NCBI GenBank assembly: GCA_036852015.1
Contig: JAANDG010000257.1
Coordinates: forward strand, 1-64,000
Source: Pelodera strongyloides
Lineage: Eukaryota; Nematoda; Chromadorea; Rhabditida; Rhabditidae
DNA: 64,000 bases
Direction of reading: 5' to 3'
A program made the translations under genes and the position numbers. Within the stretch, counting starts at the first letter, position 1, and each line of letters starts with the position of its first letter. The notes beneath the pieces were generated by a model. That model searched no databases. It saw only the letters and a program-made list of their open reading frames with translations, and was not told the origin of the DNA. This document shows, piece after piece, positions 42,026-54,552 of this stretch.

Positions 42026-43421
42026 ATGAGTTACTACAATCCGTACGGAGGCAACGGCTACAACCCGAATCCCACATATGTTGTACCGGCTGTGCAACAA
42101 CAACCAAGTTAGTCCATTTAAGTTTTTTTATTTATTTTTCTCTATTTTCTACTCTTCCAATTAGTCGAACGTATCGATGTCTAGACAAATTTAATAGTAA
42201 ACACAACCTAAGCTAATGTAAAACAGGAAATTATCGTGCAATTCAAAATTTAGAAAGATATAAAGATATGACAAAAAAGTAGCAGAAAAGCATCAGACTT
42301 TCCCTACCTACTAATTATCGTGCAATTCAAAATTTAGAAAGATATAAAAGATATGAAAAAAAAGTAGCAGAAAAGCATCAGACTTTCCCTACCTACTAAT
42401 TATCGTGCAATTCAAAATTTAGAAAGATATAAAAGATATGAAAAAAAGTAGCAGAAAAGCATCAGACTTTCCCTACCAGATCCGAACCCTGGTTGTTTGC
42501 CTGCAAATTAAGCAAACAACCATTCGCACACCTCGTCTCGTTAACGTACCAAATACTTTCAGCCGTCGTAGTCGTCGACGGCCACAACCACGGCCATCAC
42601 GATAACCACCACCATCATCACGGTCACAACCCCGTCGCGCAGGTAATACTATATTTAAAGCGGTATGGCACGTGGTTCGTGAAAAGCATGCTGGAGCTGG
42701 AGCGTATCTATCTTTCACGCGCAATTTTCTCGTTTAAGCCTGCACGTGTTACATGGCGTACTCTTCAAAACCGCATACGCTATGAACGCAAATAATTTGT
42801 TTGGTCATTACTTTTTTTTATTCCTATATCTTGTGTTTATAAAAATAAAATCGTTTTCTTATAGGTCGTTCGCGAAGTGATCCATGACATTTCGCACCCA
42901 CACCATCATCATCATGACCAGCATCATCATAGTGAGTTTAATATTTTAAAGCGAAATACCGGCCGGTTTTTGAAACGCATCGCGTTTACCAGCATTCTTA
43001 TGCAGCTTATGCGAATGAACATAAATTAGAATAAAAATTCGAGCCAAATTCGAGTAAATTAGCACAAATAAGTAAGGATTCAGTTGTCCACGAAGCGTTT
43101 CAAAAACTGGCCGGTATTGGCGTATGACGCGTGGTCTAGTAGCAATTCCGTTTGGAAAATACTGTGCTTCCCAGTACCGCAGGCAGCAAATTTCACGTAC
43201 CATATTCAGTGGCGCGAGTACGTACGTAAATAATCAATATTGTCGGAAGATAGTAAAATCATGTATGTCTCTATGTCTCTATGTATATAATCACTATGTA
43301 AACAAAATCAACATTCTCATTCTCGGAAAACCAATCATTTTATTAAAAAATATTCTTTTAAAAACTTTATTATATTATTATTGTTTCAGACCACGGACAC
43401 CATCACCATCACGGATGCTAA
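42026..43421 (+). CDS. Small histidine-rich protein (86 residues)
   Basis: Four exons with agreeing phases: 42026-42107, 42563-42642, 42865-42931, 43390-43421. The protein begins MSYYNPYGGNGYNPNPTYVV, then a PAVQQQP stretch and VVVVDG, followed by three His-rich blocks (GHNHGHHDNHHHHHGH; SHPHHHHHDQHHHN; HGHHHHHGC-stop). About one residue in three is His; there is a single Cys at the C-terminus and no signal peptide. Clustered HGH/HHHH/DH motifs suggest zinc, nickel or copper binding, by analogy with other His-rich proteins; no family is recognised. The ATG is two bases after a TTTTTCAG acceptor, consistent with trans-splicing. Codon choice for His is mixed (CAC and CAT), arguing for selection on protein rather than a raw repeat. 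Candidate AATAAA at 43840. Confidence 0.82.
42230..42478. repeat. Three-copy tandem repeat (about 84 bp) in the histidine-rich gene's first intron
   Basis: Three nearly identical units starting TTATCGTGCAATTCAAAATT at about 42231, 42314 and 42400, each ending GCATCAGACTTTCCCTACC. Confidence 0.93.
42948..43126. mobile_element. TTAA-flanked MITE, family A
   Basis: Left TTAAAGCGAAATACCGGCC; right AAAACTGGCCGGTATT with the terminal TTAA lost. It is inserted in the last intron of the histidine-rich gene, about 16 bases after the donor at 42931. Confidence 0.87.
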
Positions 43422-43583
43422 TTTTCTTTTGAACCCATTTCTAATTTGCTTTAATTTTCTTCTAGTTGCTATGAACTAATTGTAAGTACAATTCTTGAGT
43501 AAGTCGAAATTTGATAGTTTTTAAAGGTCCACTCCCATTCCCTTTAAATCCAGCAATCATATCATAGGTAATGGGTAAACTCA

Positions 43584-43710
43584 ATTTGGTGACTACTTCG
43601 TGACCATGTGGTGACCAACTTTCATTGTAAAAAGTCATCACCTGGTCACCAAATGGTCACGAACCAGTCACCAGATGGTTTTTGGGTAAAAACCATATGG
43701 TGACAGGCCA
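43584..43710. repeat. Cluster of TGGTCACCA/ACCAAATGGT motifs
   Basis: Repeated near-palindromic units GGTCACCAAATGGTCACGAA and ACCATATGGTGACAGGCC in both orientations. Related clusters occur near 40520, 53325-53460, 56360-56525, 57487-57555 and 61655-61790. No known element family is recognised. Confidence 0.75.
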
Positions 43711-44109
43711 ATTGTTACGTTTTCCTGTGATCGAATGAATGTACACATATGTATATTATTACTACCCAATACCGTTTAAATTTTGATCACGAAACAACCA
43801 CTTCTATACAATAATTGCCTTAAAAACGTGTTTATCAGCAATAAATGGGTAAATATTTCCCAAAAAAAGTGAAGAAAAAACGTGAAAGCATAGCACAAGA
43901 ATATAAAATAAAATTTTGTGAATTATAAAAAAATGTACAAAGAAAATAACACACGTTAGGCACTGGGTAATCCCGTTTTGATCGTTTATTAATTAAAAGA
44001 TTTTCTGTCAAACACGATATCGCTTGAATTTGCTAACTATAACACAATGTCACTTTTAAAATCATAATATCAAACAAACTACTGTCCAGGAGTCGTAAAA
44101 CTAACACCA

Positions 44110-44295
44110 TTTTCAAGCGGTATAACAGCCGATTTTTGAATCGTATATTGGACACTGTATTCCCATGTAGTGTATGTAAATAACTGCGCGACACTGCGCT
44201 TTTCCTTTGTATAATTATATTCATTTGCATACAACATATAGGGAATGTCGATGTCCAACTTTTGTTTCAAAATCGACCGTTGTATTGATTTAAAC
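44110..44295. mobile_element. MITE, family B
   Basis: Left CAAGCGGTATAACAGCCG, right TTTCAAAATCGACCGTTGTA followed by TTGATTTAA; the interior has TGTATTCCCATGTAGTGTAT shared with the copies at 51027 and 9556. The left TTAA is eroded. Confidence 0.78.
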
Positions 44296-44390
44296 TGAAA
44301 AGCTTTGATGCTTGACTTACTGTAACGAGTTAGCATGATACGAAAATAAAATACTAGTGAGATTGTCAATTCAAAAATAATTATGACATT

Positions 44391-44581
44391 AAAGCGAAAT
44401 ACCGGCCGGTTTTTGAAACGCATCTCAAGTACTTGCATTCCTATGCATTTATGCAACGTGGTGGGGTCTAATTGGGGTCTAGTTTTTATTCTAATTTTTG
44501 CTCATTTGCATAAGCTGCATAATAATGCTGGTGTACTCGGACTCGATGTGTTTCAAAAACCGGCCGGTATTTCGCTTTAAG
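44391..44581. mobile_element. TTAA-flanked MITE, family A
   Basis: TTAAAGCGAAATACCGGCC on the left and GGCCGGTATTTCGCTTTAA on the right: both ends intact. Confidence 0.92.
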
Positions 44582-45255
44582 AAAATTAAGAAAAAAGATG
44601 CAGGCTTAAAAAATCGCCGCAAATAAGTATGTTTCAGTATCAGTATAAATAGGAGACTGGAGGACCGGCTTCTAATTTGTCTCTCATCAGACCTACCTAT
44701 TTTAGCTTATTTCTAGACATAATTGTACGATTTACTGATTTATTAGGTCTAGTGTTTCTTGTGACTTAAACCTTAAACCTCGGGCTTAAACTTAAGCACA
44801 AACAAGCTAAACCTAGCGTAAACCAATGCTCAAATAAGATAAACCTAGTGCTTGTTATGCAGCAGCTTATGTATAGCGTCTGAATCGAGATCCTTATCCG
44901 GCGTCACAGTCGCTTCCAATTGGCGCTCGACTTTCTTCGACCAACGACGCTTGGAGATTCGGTCGCAGACTAAAGTAGGCAGACTAAAGTAGGGCACGAC
45001 AAATTAACGTGCTCCAATTATCATAATTACTACAATAAATTGTCGCTTGTCTCTAATTATCATAATTAATACTCTGAGTGTCATAACTGCCTTGTAACTG
45101 AGTCCGGATGGATTAATCATTAATTCTAATTCTACACAGAAAGCGGGTTGCATACAAAAACCATTGGCGACTAAATATCGATGTTTAGAGTCAAAGCGCG
45201 TTGGCCACAACGTGGTCACCTTCCCATAAATTCGGCAATTGGTCATTTTATTGGT

Positions 45256-45425
45256 CATTTAAAGCGAAATACCGGCCGGTTTTTGAAACACATCGAGTAC
45301 ACCAGTATTCTTACGCGGCTTATGCAAATGAGGATAAATTAGAATAAAAATCGAGCTAAATTCGAGCAAATTAGCATAAATACGTGCACGACGCGTTTCA
45401 AAAACCGGCCAGTATTTCGCTTTAA
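45256..45425. mobile_element. TTAA-flanked MITE, family A, sharing a TTAA with element I
   Basis: Left TTAAAGCGAAATACCGGCC, right CCGGCCAGTATTTCGCTTTAA. Its right TTAA (45422-45425) is also the left TTAA of the next element. Confidence 0.92.
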
Positions 45426-45841
45426 AGGATCGCAGTCATTTCAAATTCGCATTTTTACTTCAATTATCCATAAACATGAAAAAGCACCTAGAAAAATACC
45501 TTTCCGGTGTCAATTTACTGAAAATTTGGCCCAGGGATAGAAATCCCCTCGGTTGTGTTTTGATAAGGTACAGTATGACAACGACAACTGAGACAGTAGA
45601 GCAGACACTTTCCCTCTTCCCCGGTTTTCTTTGTATTGTCATCATTGGCAACCTGGCAGTCCCGTTGCGATTTAGAAAACACCCCATTTTGTCAAAAATC
45701 AAAACTCAACACAGGGGATGTTGTTCCCTGTGATAAATTTCCCGTAAACTGGCGTTGGAAAGGTATTTTTCTAGGTATCTTTTTATATTTATTGATAATT
45801 AAAGTAAAAAGACGATAATGAAGTGACTGTGATCCTTTAAG
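45422..45841. mobile_element. TTAA-flanked inverted-repeat element, family I
   Basis: Left TTAAAGGATCGCAGTCA, right TGACTGTGATCCTTTAA. The arms also share CTAGAAAAATACCTTTCC and ATTTTTACTT-type blocks. About 420 bases with no coding region. The interior short frames are shadows. Confidence 0.9.
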
Positions 45842-46059
45842 TTGTCATTAGAGGTGGATGCCAAATGGTAACCAGGAACACGCTTTTTTCAGTTTTATGT
45901 ATGATTAATATTTGAACAAAATTGCTTATTATACAAATGCATAAAGAAAAACATAAGAACTAGTATAGGTAAGTAGTCTAAGTAGTTACTAGTATAAGTA
46001 AGTAAGATATAAGTAGTTACTAGAAGTGAGTAAGATATAAGTAAAAATAATTAACTCAC

Positions 46060-47637
46060 AGATCAATATCATTATCATTGGGATGACTGCGAACGCACCA
46101 ATTGGCCCAAGTGCTTTCGATGTCGTGTTGTAATAGTGTAGAACATCGCCCTTTTTGAATTCGGTGCAAAACTCGCCTAAAAAGTTTTCTTTTTTATTAT
46201 TCTCGCATTTACTTTGGAATGCACAGCTAGCACTAGAGAAAATAAGAATGAGTTTATGCGTGACTTTGTTTGTTTGTATGAAGTACGTTACGCTCTAAAG
46301 TTAAGGTTGGTGCAGCACAAAAGAATAGCGGGCGCAACAACAGAGCGCGTGAGGGGTTGAGGTAAGGCGGGCGGGCTGCCAGCACACAAAGGAGATGAGT
46401 TCAAGGAACACATACGGGGATGCAAATCTACCTGAGTGCGGCGGGTCGCATATACACTTTGTATTATCCATATTTGTATAACCATAATCGCCACAATTGA
46501 TAATATCGCAATCGGGCATCTCCCAGCCGAAAACGCAGGCTAGACAACTGAAATTAGTGCCTTACAAATGCACCGTTGAAACTTGAGGTGCGCGGCGTGA
46601 GCTTGGCGCACTTGGTTTTGCACCCTATGAAGAGCAATACTAACTACAGAAATGATCCTGTGTAGTATGGTCTCAAACCTCAAAGTGCACCCTCAAAGTT
46701 TGTTTGTAGGAACACTATGGTACCTATGAGGTCATCCATGTATTACAATGCAATATCGATTTATATATTTTGGCACAATCTGGTGTTGCAACAAGTTGTT
46801 CACACTTGATGTCACGGAAGTACTATGATATTTTTAACTTGACGTCACGTAAATATTATAAGTAATAAGTTCAACGAAACGTGACGTCACGAAAGTACTA
46901 TAAGTTTAACTTGACATAACGGAAATATTGCCTTTCATGAAACCGACTCACGATCCGTTTTCGTCTCGGTCAAACGTGTCACAGTGCATTTCTCTGTGAC
47001 ACATGTGTCCCGTGAAACCGTAGTTGCATACACACTGTCCGTCGGTTAACGTGCCTGAGAATATATAGGAGATTTATGGAGTTTCCAAGTATGCTGAAAA
47101 TTTACAGTATTTTGGAACTAAACGAGAATATTTTTTAATTTTTCATATTATATATGCAAGTTTCGTGCAGTAATACGGTAGTATTGACAGAATCACACCG
47201 AATTTTTAGGATACTTGGAAACACCCCATTAGGAGTACATAGAACATACACTAAGCAAAAGTAAAGTTTACTACTCCGAGCTATGGTTTAGTAATAATTA
47301 AATGCAAGAGCGCCTCATACGCGATGAAACTTGGTAGAAATGAGCCGCACAACTCTCCCAGATGGTTTTCCCTAGCACGCACCGTCGCACACAAAAATAG
47401 TGCGAGAACGACGCCGCTTGCGAACTGCTTGTGCCTCGCTCATAGGACGTGCGCGCGATGCCTACACGTTCGCTATCAGTGCTTATACTAATGGGTGCTC
47501 CCGCGCCGCTCGCAGGAAGCGCGCGACAACGTCGCCGTTCGCTTTTCAGCAAATTGGCTCTCACCATTTACACACTTTTGGAAGGCGGGTACTGAGAGGA
47601 CAGAAGACGGGACGAGGAGGAGAAGAAGTGGCCACAT
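46060..47637 (-). CDS. Small EGF-like membrane-anchored protein, 3' end uncertain
   Basis: Exons on the minus strand: 47565-47637, 46952-47054, 46432-46547, 46060-46176; all phases agree. The first exon encodes a signal peptide (MWPLLLLLVPSSVLS) and the ATG is three bases after a TTTCAG acceptor, suggesting trans-splicing. Cysteine-rich segments follow: NGTLTDGQCVCNYGFTGHMC and later CICDPPHSGEFCTEF, both matching EGF-like C-x-C...G-x-x-C spacing, separated by another Cys-rich stretch. The last exon ends in a hydrophobic segment (GAFAVIPMIMILIC), taken as a single membrane anchor. The donor at 46059 implies a further exon I could not find; read-through instead gives a stop at 45989-45991. This is a nematode-type extracellular protein; no ligand can be inferred. 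Confidence 0.85.
46800..46930. repeat. Tandem repeat with TGACGTCA (CRE-type) cores in EGF gene intron
   Basis: Four imperfect units of about 35-42 bases (TTGATGTCACGGAAGTACTA, TTGACGTCACGTAAATATTA, GTGACGTCACGAAAGTACTA, TTGACATAACGGAAATATTG). Two contain the perfect palindrome TGACGTCA, the CREB/ATF binding core. Confidence 0.8.
47075..47228. repeat. Dispersed repeat, copy 2 (inverted relative to 11695-11850)
   Basis: Reverse complement of copy 1 (TATTGACAGAATCACACCGA, TTCGTGCAGTAATACGGTAG). It begins just upstream of EGF gene exon 2, within its first intron. Confidence 0.82.
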
Positions 47638-50600
47638 TACCTGAAATAAAATGTATAATTTCATGATTTCCACGAATTAAGTCCAACGAGAGAGAGAGAG
47701 AGAGAGAGAGACTGAAGAGAGAGAGACTGAAAGAGAGAGAGATAATCGAGTGAAGAGAGAGAGAAGAAAGAGAGAGAGAAGAGAAGAGAGAGAAGAGAGA
47801 GAGAGAGAAGAGAGGGAAGGGGAGAAAAGAGAGAGAGCGAGAAAGAAAGGAAAGAAAGGAAAGAGTAATGCATAGGGAGCGAGACAGAAATGGAGCTAGA
47901 GAAAACAAGACAGAGAGAAAATGGAGACTGAAGGAGGAGAAAAATTGAGTGAAAAACAAAAGAAAGAGACACCGGGAGCTGCAGTGAAAGATAAAGGATA
48001 GAGGTAACTATTACTTGGGAACTATTCAATACTAGCAGCAGAGTAGAGCTTGGCTAATTTTCAAGTTTGCAGTTTCCAAAAAAAAAATGAATTTGCAGAA
48101 ATTTTCATTGAAAAGAATCAATGTCATTTAGCAAATTTCCTTTTTGTGATTTTCGCGCTGCGCGCCTCAATAAAATGTAATGATAAACTTCCTTGTGTGT
48201 GGAGAAAAAGAACGAAAGAAAAGGGCGAAATCACACCAAATTATAGCCCAGTTTCGAACAAAACACGAAATTTAGCGAATAAACATAGCGATGAAAATGA
48301 ACTTCACGGAGAGATTATATCATGAAGTTCAGGTAAGAATGGGGTTTTCACAGGGATCAAATGTTCACCGGGGACAGAAAATAGCGTTCTAAAGTGAGAG
48401 ACACAAGGAAATGAGTGGTGAATTTGGCCCATGAACTTCAGGGCAAATTGCTATACAGTGGTCACCGGATGTTACTTCACCGAGTAAAGTTGGGGATAGA
48501 TCAAGGAAAAATGCGCGGCGAATAGGCACACATTTTTAACTTGTCGCAGCACACATTTTTAACTTGTCGCAGGAAAAGGGGACTCGTGAGGTGTACCTAA
48601 AACCCTGCGCTTTGAGCAGTGACAACACTGGAGAACTTTCGCGCACTTCTGGCGCAGACTAGGCACTAAATTGGCTCCATGGACCTGTAATGACAGTTCA
48701 CAACACAGTAACTGCTCACGGTCAGAGTTACGCATTGCAGTCAACAATCACGTATTAATTCGCTAAAATCAGGAAATCATATTGATTAAAGATTCCTTTG
48801 AACTGTTATTTACGCTTATTTTGGGGGAAGAAAATACAATAATAGCGAATTGAACTTTTTATTTGGTCACTTGGTTTTTGCTGGTAAATAACCTAAATTC
48901 CATTCTTTCATTATAAACAAGAAATACAACAAGAGTAAATAGTTTGCTGAAATGATGTATGAGCTCAGTGGAAAATAATTTTATTATATAAAGGAGAAGA
49001 GTTCACTTTTTGTTTGTGTGAACGAAACGCCATTTTACATTTCAGACGTTTAACATAAGTAGTCCCTTTTCGTCACTCTTCAAAATAAGCGCGATCGCAC
49101 TTTATTACATAAATTTGGAAGATACTTTTCAGACGTTTCAAATAGGTATGCAGTATGATCATTTTTAGCAGGATCGCCTGAGTAGTAGGCGACGAGTTCC
49201 AGATGGCAAATTGCTCGTCGTCTTCGGGCTAGGGCCAGGAGACGTCGTGCAAGTTGTCATCTAAAGGTGAAAGTAATTGGCGCTCAAGCGGCGTGATTAT
49301 GGCGTACTATTTACCCGCTCATCTTGCACACATTTCGTTTGCCGCGCTACGAGGTATAAGCATATTTCTCGCCGCTCGTTATATATATTCCTTAAAAATT
49401 CGAAGTATTTTCAAAATTTAATCAATAATGAAAAAATGTAATATGCATTTTACAAGGTGTCACAGACATGGGAAACTTATTATCAAACCGTTTGAAACGC
49501 TAGGGATGCCCGCAAAAACATAAAAAATTGAAAAGTAGGAAGGAAATTATCAAAGTCAGGTTTCCGAACGGCAGACTAGTCACAAATAACGATATGAATT
49601 GATGAATGATAGGAAATTGGAGTTATTACCAAGCTAAAAAGTTCGTAGTTTGGTAATAACTGTATACCGTATTGTGCAGCTAGAACTTTGCCGTCTGAGC
49701 CTCTCTACCAGGCGGAACAAGGGTGCTCGGTGCCGCAAGTGCGCCAACTGCGCACTTGCGGCACAATAGGCACGCAAATGGCATGAATGAAAGGTGCGCA
49801 AAACGTCTTTTTTCAGACAGATTGATTTGTACTTGATCTATTCAAAGTCTCTGCGCAAAAACGGAGAATAAAAAAGAAATTAGGAACACGATAAACGCGG
49901 GGTTTTTACAGGATGTACCCAGTATGGCTTGCGATTGTAAGAAGCCAGATTTACTACTAACAGTCTTATAATGTAAAGGAGAAGAGTTTACTTTTTTGTT
50001 TGTGTGAACGCAACGTTTTTCTACTTTTCAGACGTTGGGTATAGGTAGAGGTAGACCAACTCTTCAAAGTACGCACAATGGAAGCTTAATACATAAACTT
50101 TGGAATATACGCTTCATAAGTATGCAGTAGGAATTAGTATCGCCTAAGTAGCAGCCTCAGGCGGCGACAGCCGTCTAGTAAGAAATAAACGACAAATTTG
50201 TTTAAAAGCTTTGCATTCAATAAACATTCTATATACGCTTCGCCGAACTCACGCGGGATACCTACTTTCTAGAGTATCAATTTAGCAAACGTCGTTTTTA
50301 GGACGGCTGGTTTTTCGACCGATCAACAGCGCGGCGCTCCAAAAAAACGAAAATAAAAATAAAAAAAGAAATTAGGAACACGATAGACGCAGCGTTTTTG
50401 CACGATGTACCCAAAATGAACCAGGGATGCAGATATGTAAGATACGTAAGCACTTAGTGGTTATTTTACGTAGATACGTAAGCACTTAGTGGTTATTTGA
50501 GAGTTTTACAGAACAAAGGAGAAAGGCTACAAGTGCGGGATACAAATCTTCGAGATTTAGTTAACGAGATTTAGTACCAATTTAGCAAGCATCTAGTTTG

Positions 50601-51368
50601 ATGCTGGATCGTTTTGTGACTGATCTAACAGCTGCGCAGTTTAGGCTCGGACTAATTATAAAACATGGCTGGTCAAGTTTTAGATGAATAGCGCAAAATA
50701 AAAACAAAATGTTTTGCATTCTAACAGAACGTAGGCCACTGCAACCAGAAAACGTTATACATTTTGTGTTCCAAAATCCATGAAATAGTTTCTTATTGTT
50801 AGTATCTTATTATTTTTCAGAAAGTAAAGAATCCAATACGTACGAGCACAATACAGCAGAAAGAATACTTTGCAGCGCACTGACAACTTTTTTTCGGTCA
50901 AAAATTTCCCATTTTTGGGGAGAAATTTTCTTCATTTAGCGTTTTGGCGCAATCAATCAACGCCTCTGTAGAACGGTCAGAAAAGTGACCCCGACGAGAC
51001 CGCGAAAGAGTTCTCTTTTATTGTTTTAAAGCGGTATAACAGCCGGGTTTGAAACTTGCGTGATATATTATTCCCGTGTAGTGTATGCAAATAACTGCGC
51101 GATTTTCGTCTAACAATACGTATATTCATTAGAATTCAACATATGGGAATGCATTTACCCAACATATGTTTCAAAACCCGGCCGGCATACAAGTTTAAGC
51201 AGGAAACAATGAAGGTGCGCGTCTAAAACCTTGCGAGAAAATGTCGCTCGGCGTACGAATGGCGAAATGATGGTGCATTTGTTTGTTTATTATGCACAAA
51301 AAATCTTTGCGACGCACCGCATGAGTTTAACTTTTTTTTTAAAATTACATATTAAGATTTATTGCAGT
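47638..51368. other. Gene-poor interval with a (GA)n tract and decayed repeats
   Basis: No gene recognised. 47689-47860 is a GA-rich microsatellite. 48970-50780 is a cluster of diverged repeats: TATAAAGGAGAAGAGTTCAC at 48979 and its relative at 49970, and GAACACGATAAACGCGGGGT at 49883 with a relative at 50376. 49168-49245 is a fragment of the repeat at 38000/56720. A family B MITE is at 51027-51198. Confidence 0.6.
51027..51198. mobile_element. TTAA-flanked MITE, family B
   Basis: Left TTAAAGCGGTATAACAGCCG, right TTTCAAAACCCGGCCGGCAT then AAGTTTAA. Confidence 0.85.
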
Positions 51369-54300
51369 TCAATCGCAGGTAATTTTTCCGTAATCATATG
51401 GGCTCGTTCCGAACAGATTCCATCCATCGAGCATGGAACCACCGCCAGCTGAAGATAAATAATTCTAAAAATTAAATCATCTAAAAGTATCTCTCTCTCT
51501 CTCTCTCGCTCTCTCTTTCTCTCCTCTCTTTCTCTCTCTCTCGCTCTCTCTTTCTCTCTATCTCTGATTCTACCCGGCCATTCAATTTCTCTCTCTCTCT
51601 CTATCTCTGATTCTACCCGGTCATTCAATTTCTCTCTCTCTCTCCTTGTTGGCACAGAAAGGTTTTTTTTAAATAATCAACCTACCACACTGTGGATCCT
51701 CTTCATTGGTGCATCGCACGCTCAACGCGTTGTACATATACTTCACATTGTTCTGAAAGTTATAGTTTACACATTAAAAGGTTATCTTCGCTTTACTGCT
51801 TCTTGGAAGAAGAAAGAGAGAGAGAGAGAGAGAGAGAGATGGTGGGAGAAAGATACGGAGAGTGAGAAATAGGGCGATAAGGGGGGTATAACAATATAAA
51901 GCGATATAGAGACCAAATTTCATGCAAGCTTACATAAACTTACACAGCAGTGCCTCCAACAAGCCTTATTCGACGGAATCGTATCATACGTGACAACGGC
52001 GGGGCAAGTGATCAGATTTACGTTAGCCGGATTTTGAGCACTAATCGTGTAACCGTTTACGATACGGTAGTTTTCGTTGACGGCGGCGTGGACGTAGAGC
52101 ATAAAGTCCTAATTGGAGGTATAAGTATAATTCACTCCCTCTTTCTCATCTTTCTCTCTCTCTCTCGTCTCTCTCGTCTCTCTCTAACTTTCTCCCTTTC
52201 TCGTCTCTCTCTCTAACTTTCTCTCTTTCTCGTCTCTCTCGTCTCTCTCTCTAACTTTCTCTCTTTCTCGTCTCTCTCGTCTCTCTCTCTCTCTCTAACT
52301 TTCTTTCTTTCTCTCTTTCTCGTCTCTCTCTCTAACTTTCTTTCTTTCTCTCCCTTTCTCGTCTCTCTCTCTCCGTCTATCTCTCTCTATCTCTCCAACT
52401 GACCACATCTCCACACCGTGGACTTCCAAAATCGTAAAGTTCCATAGTATCCGGTGTCCACCATCCCAAATGATTCATCATAATTACCATAAGCTGAGTT
52501 TGACAACCGCCCATCTCGTGACCGGTCACCTGAGAATTAAAGGGGCGTGACAGGTGGTTTTGATACACTTCTGTGCATTTCGGGCCAGAATGGAACACAA
52601 GTTGCATGCAATACATGGTAATGAAATTCAGTGCAAAGTCAATGGTTCAATTTCTTCGCGTCCAAAGCCCAATGTTTCGTTCACCCAATAAATGGAAGGA
52701 AATAAATAGTATTGCACTACTTGATCCCCATTCAGTGCTAGAAATTCAGCAAGGTTTGAATTGAGGACTTTAGAGCATATTGATTTTTTTTTCTATCAGT
52801 CTGGAGGCTTTGGGGATAGCATCTATATTGAAAACCAGTCGGCTCACGTCGCCGGAGGCGACTTACATGGAAATATGATTGGTTTAGCATGTGCATACTT
52901 ATATACAAAGTTTCAAACGTATCATAAGCAATTCACATAATAGGAAACAATTGCATAAACATACTTCGATATTGAGCTGCGACACTCTTTTTATACCCGA
53001 ACACGCGGAACAATTGTCGAAAATTTGCATTTCCGTAACGCACATCAGTATGCAAATTACGCTACAGTTACTCTTTTATATTTTGAAAATAGCATCTGCG
53101 CAGCTACAGCTTATGGTTAGGATATAACTTATATGCAAATTTCAACATCAAATATGCAAACCACTCACAATAAGCTTGAAGTCACAGTACAAGCACCAAG
53201 TGTCGTACATTGCATCGCGGAATCCGCCACTCCACAAGTTATTCCACGAAATATTATGACCTAAACCGGGTGCTAATTCCCTTGGACCAAAAAAAAGCAA
53301 TTTATGCATACAACGGAAGAACCATCTCATTTTGTGACCACTTGGTGACTCTGTCGTGACCATCATAAACTGGTCACCACATGGTCACCAAAAGGTCACG
53401 AACCAGTCAACATTTTTTTTCGGTGACAACCATTTTGAGACGGGCCACCGACGGGCCACTAAATGTTCTGTATTAGTACTGTAATGCTAAAATGAGGAGC
53501 AAGTTACAAAAATGGCTAATGCCGCAGATTAGCGTTTAACAAAACAAACACTGAAAGAGCAAAAATAAATTACGACAGTCTGTGAAAGAAAAGATATTCC
53601 ATACCTGAGGCCACTTTTCCATACTTGTTATCTGGTTCCCAATTGACGATATTTGCTTTGTCCTGAAAAGCGTAATCATTAAAGTGAACTAACGGCCGGT
53701 TTTGGAAACACATCGAGTACACCAGCATTCACATGCAGCTAATGCAAATATAAATTAGAATAAATAATCGAGCTAAATTCGAGTAGCTTAGCATAAATAC
53801 GTAAGAATTCGGCTGTCCACGATGCGTTTCAAAAACACTCCATTCCTATATAATAATCTAATTGTAAGTAAGCGGGTGTCGCATTGGGACGATTTTATAT
53901 TAATCTAACGGTGCTCGTTTGCACGCAACGTGCGGTAGTGCAGTGGCTCAAAAACTTTTGCTTTAAAGCGAAATGCTAGCCTCTTTGGAAAATTTGCATA
54001 TGACATGATAAGCACATCCTATGTATTTGTACGATCGTCCACGGCGATCGTACAAAATTAGCATAGGATACATAGGATTTGCTTATCATATGCAAATTTT
54101 CCAAAGAGGCTAGCATTTCGCTTTAAGCTTTAATATTCAAAGTGGCATAATCATAATGAGCTTCTCGTATATTCGAGAAATGTTGGTGCAGTATGTGTAG
54201 TATCTATTCCTATATAAATGAAAAACTAGAATATGTATACGCACTAGGGTACGCAAAACAAGAGCACAACAATTGTTCATTTGATAAGCTTACTATGGCT

Positions 54301-54379
54301 AGCGCTGCTCCAGCTGTTGTGGAAAATGTGATGTAGTCCTTAGCGCCCCGGAAGCCAACCTGAATTTACATTCTGAAAT

Positions 54380-54415
<36 letters not shown>

Positions 54416-54492
54416 GTCTCTCCATTTCTCTCTCTCTCTCTTTGACTCTTCCCCTATGTAAGGGATAGTGATGAGTTATGAAAAAGTAGTGA

Positions 54493-54552
<60 letters not shown>

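Larger units (their letters stand above)
43422..46059. other. Spacer with several TTAA elements
   Basis: No gene recognised. It contains a TGGTCACCA cluster (43584-43710), a family B element (44110-44294), two family A elements (44391-44581 and 45256-45425) and element I (45422-45841). An AGTAGTTACTAG-type short repeat occurs at 45960-46030. Confidence 0.6.

Noticed and set aside
41652..42216. Ser-Leu-rich open frames of 125-154 residues
   Set aside because: Products of translating the CT microsatellite. They overlap the real start of the histidine-rich gene in another frame.
47561..48029. Minus-strand Ser/Leu/Phe-rich frames
   Set aside because: Translations of the GA microsatellite. The real EGF gene start at 47637 is in a different frame supported by splicing.
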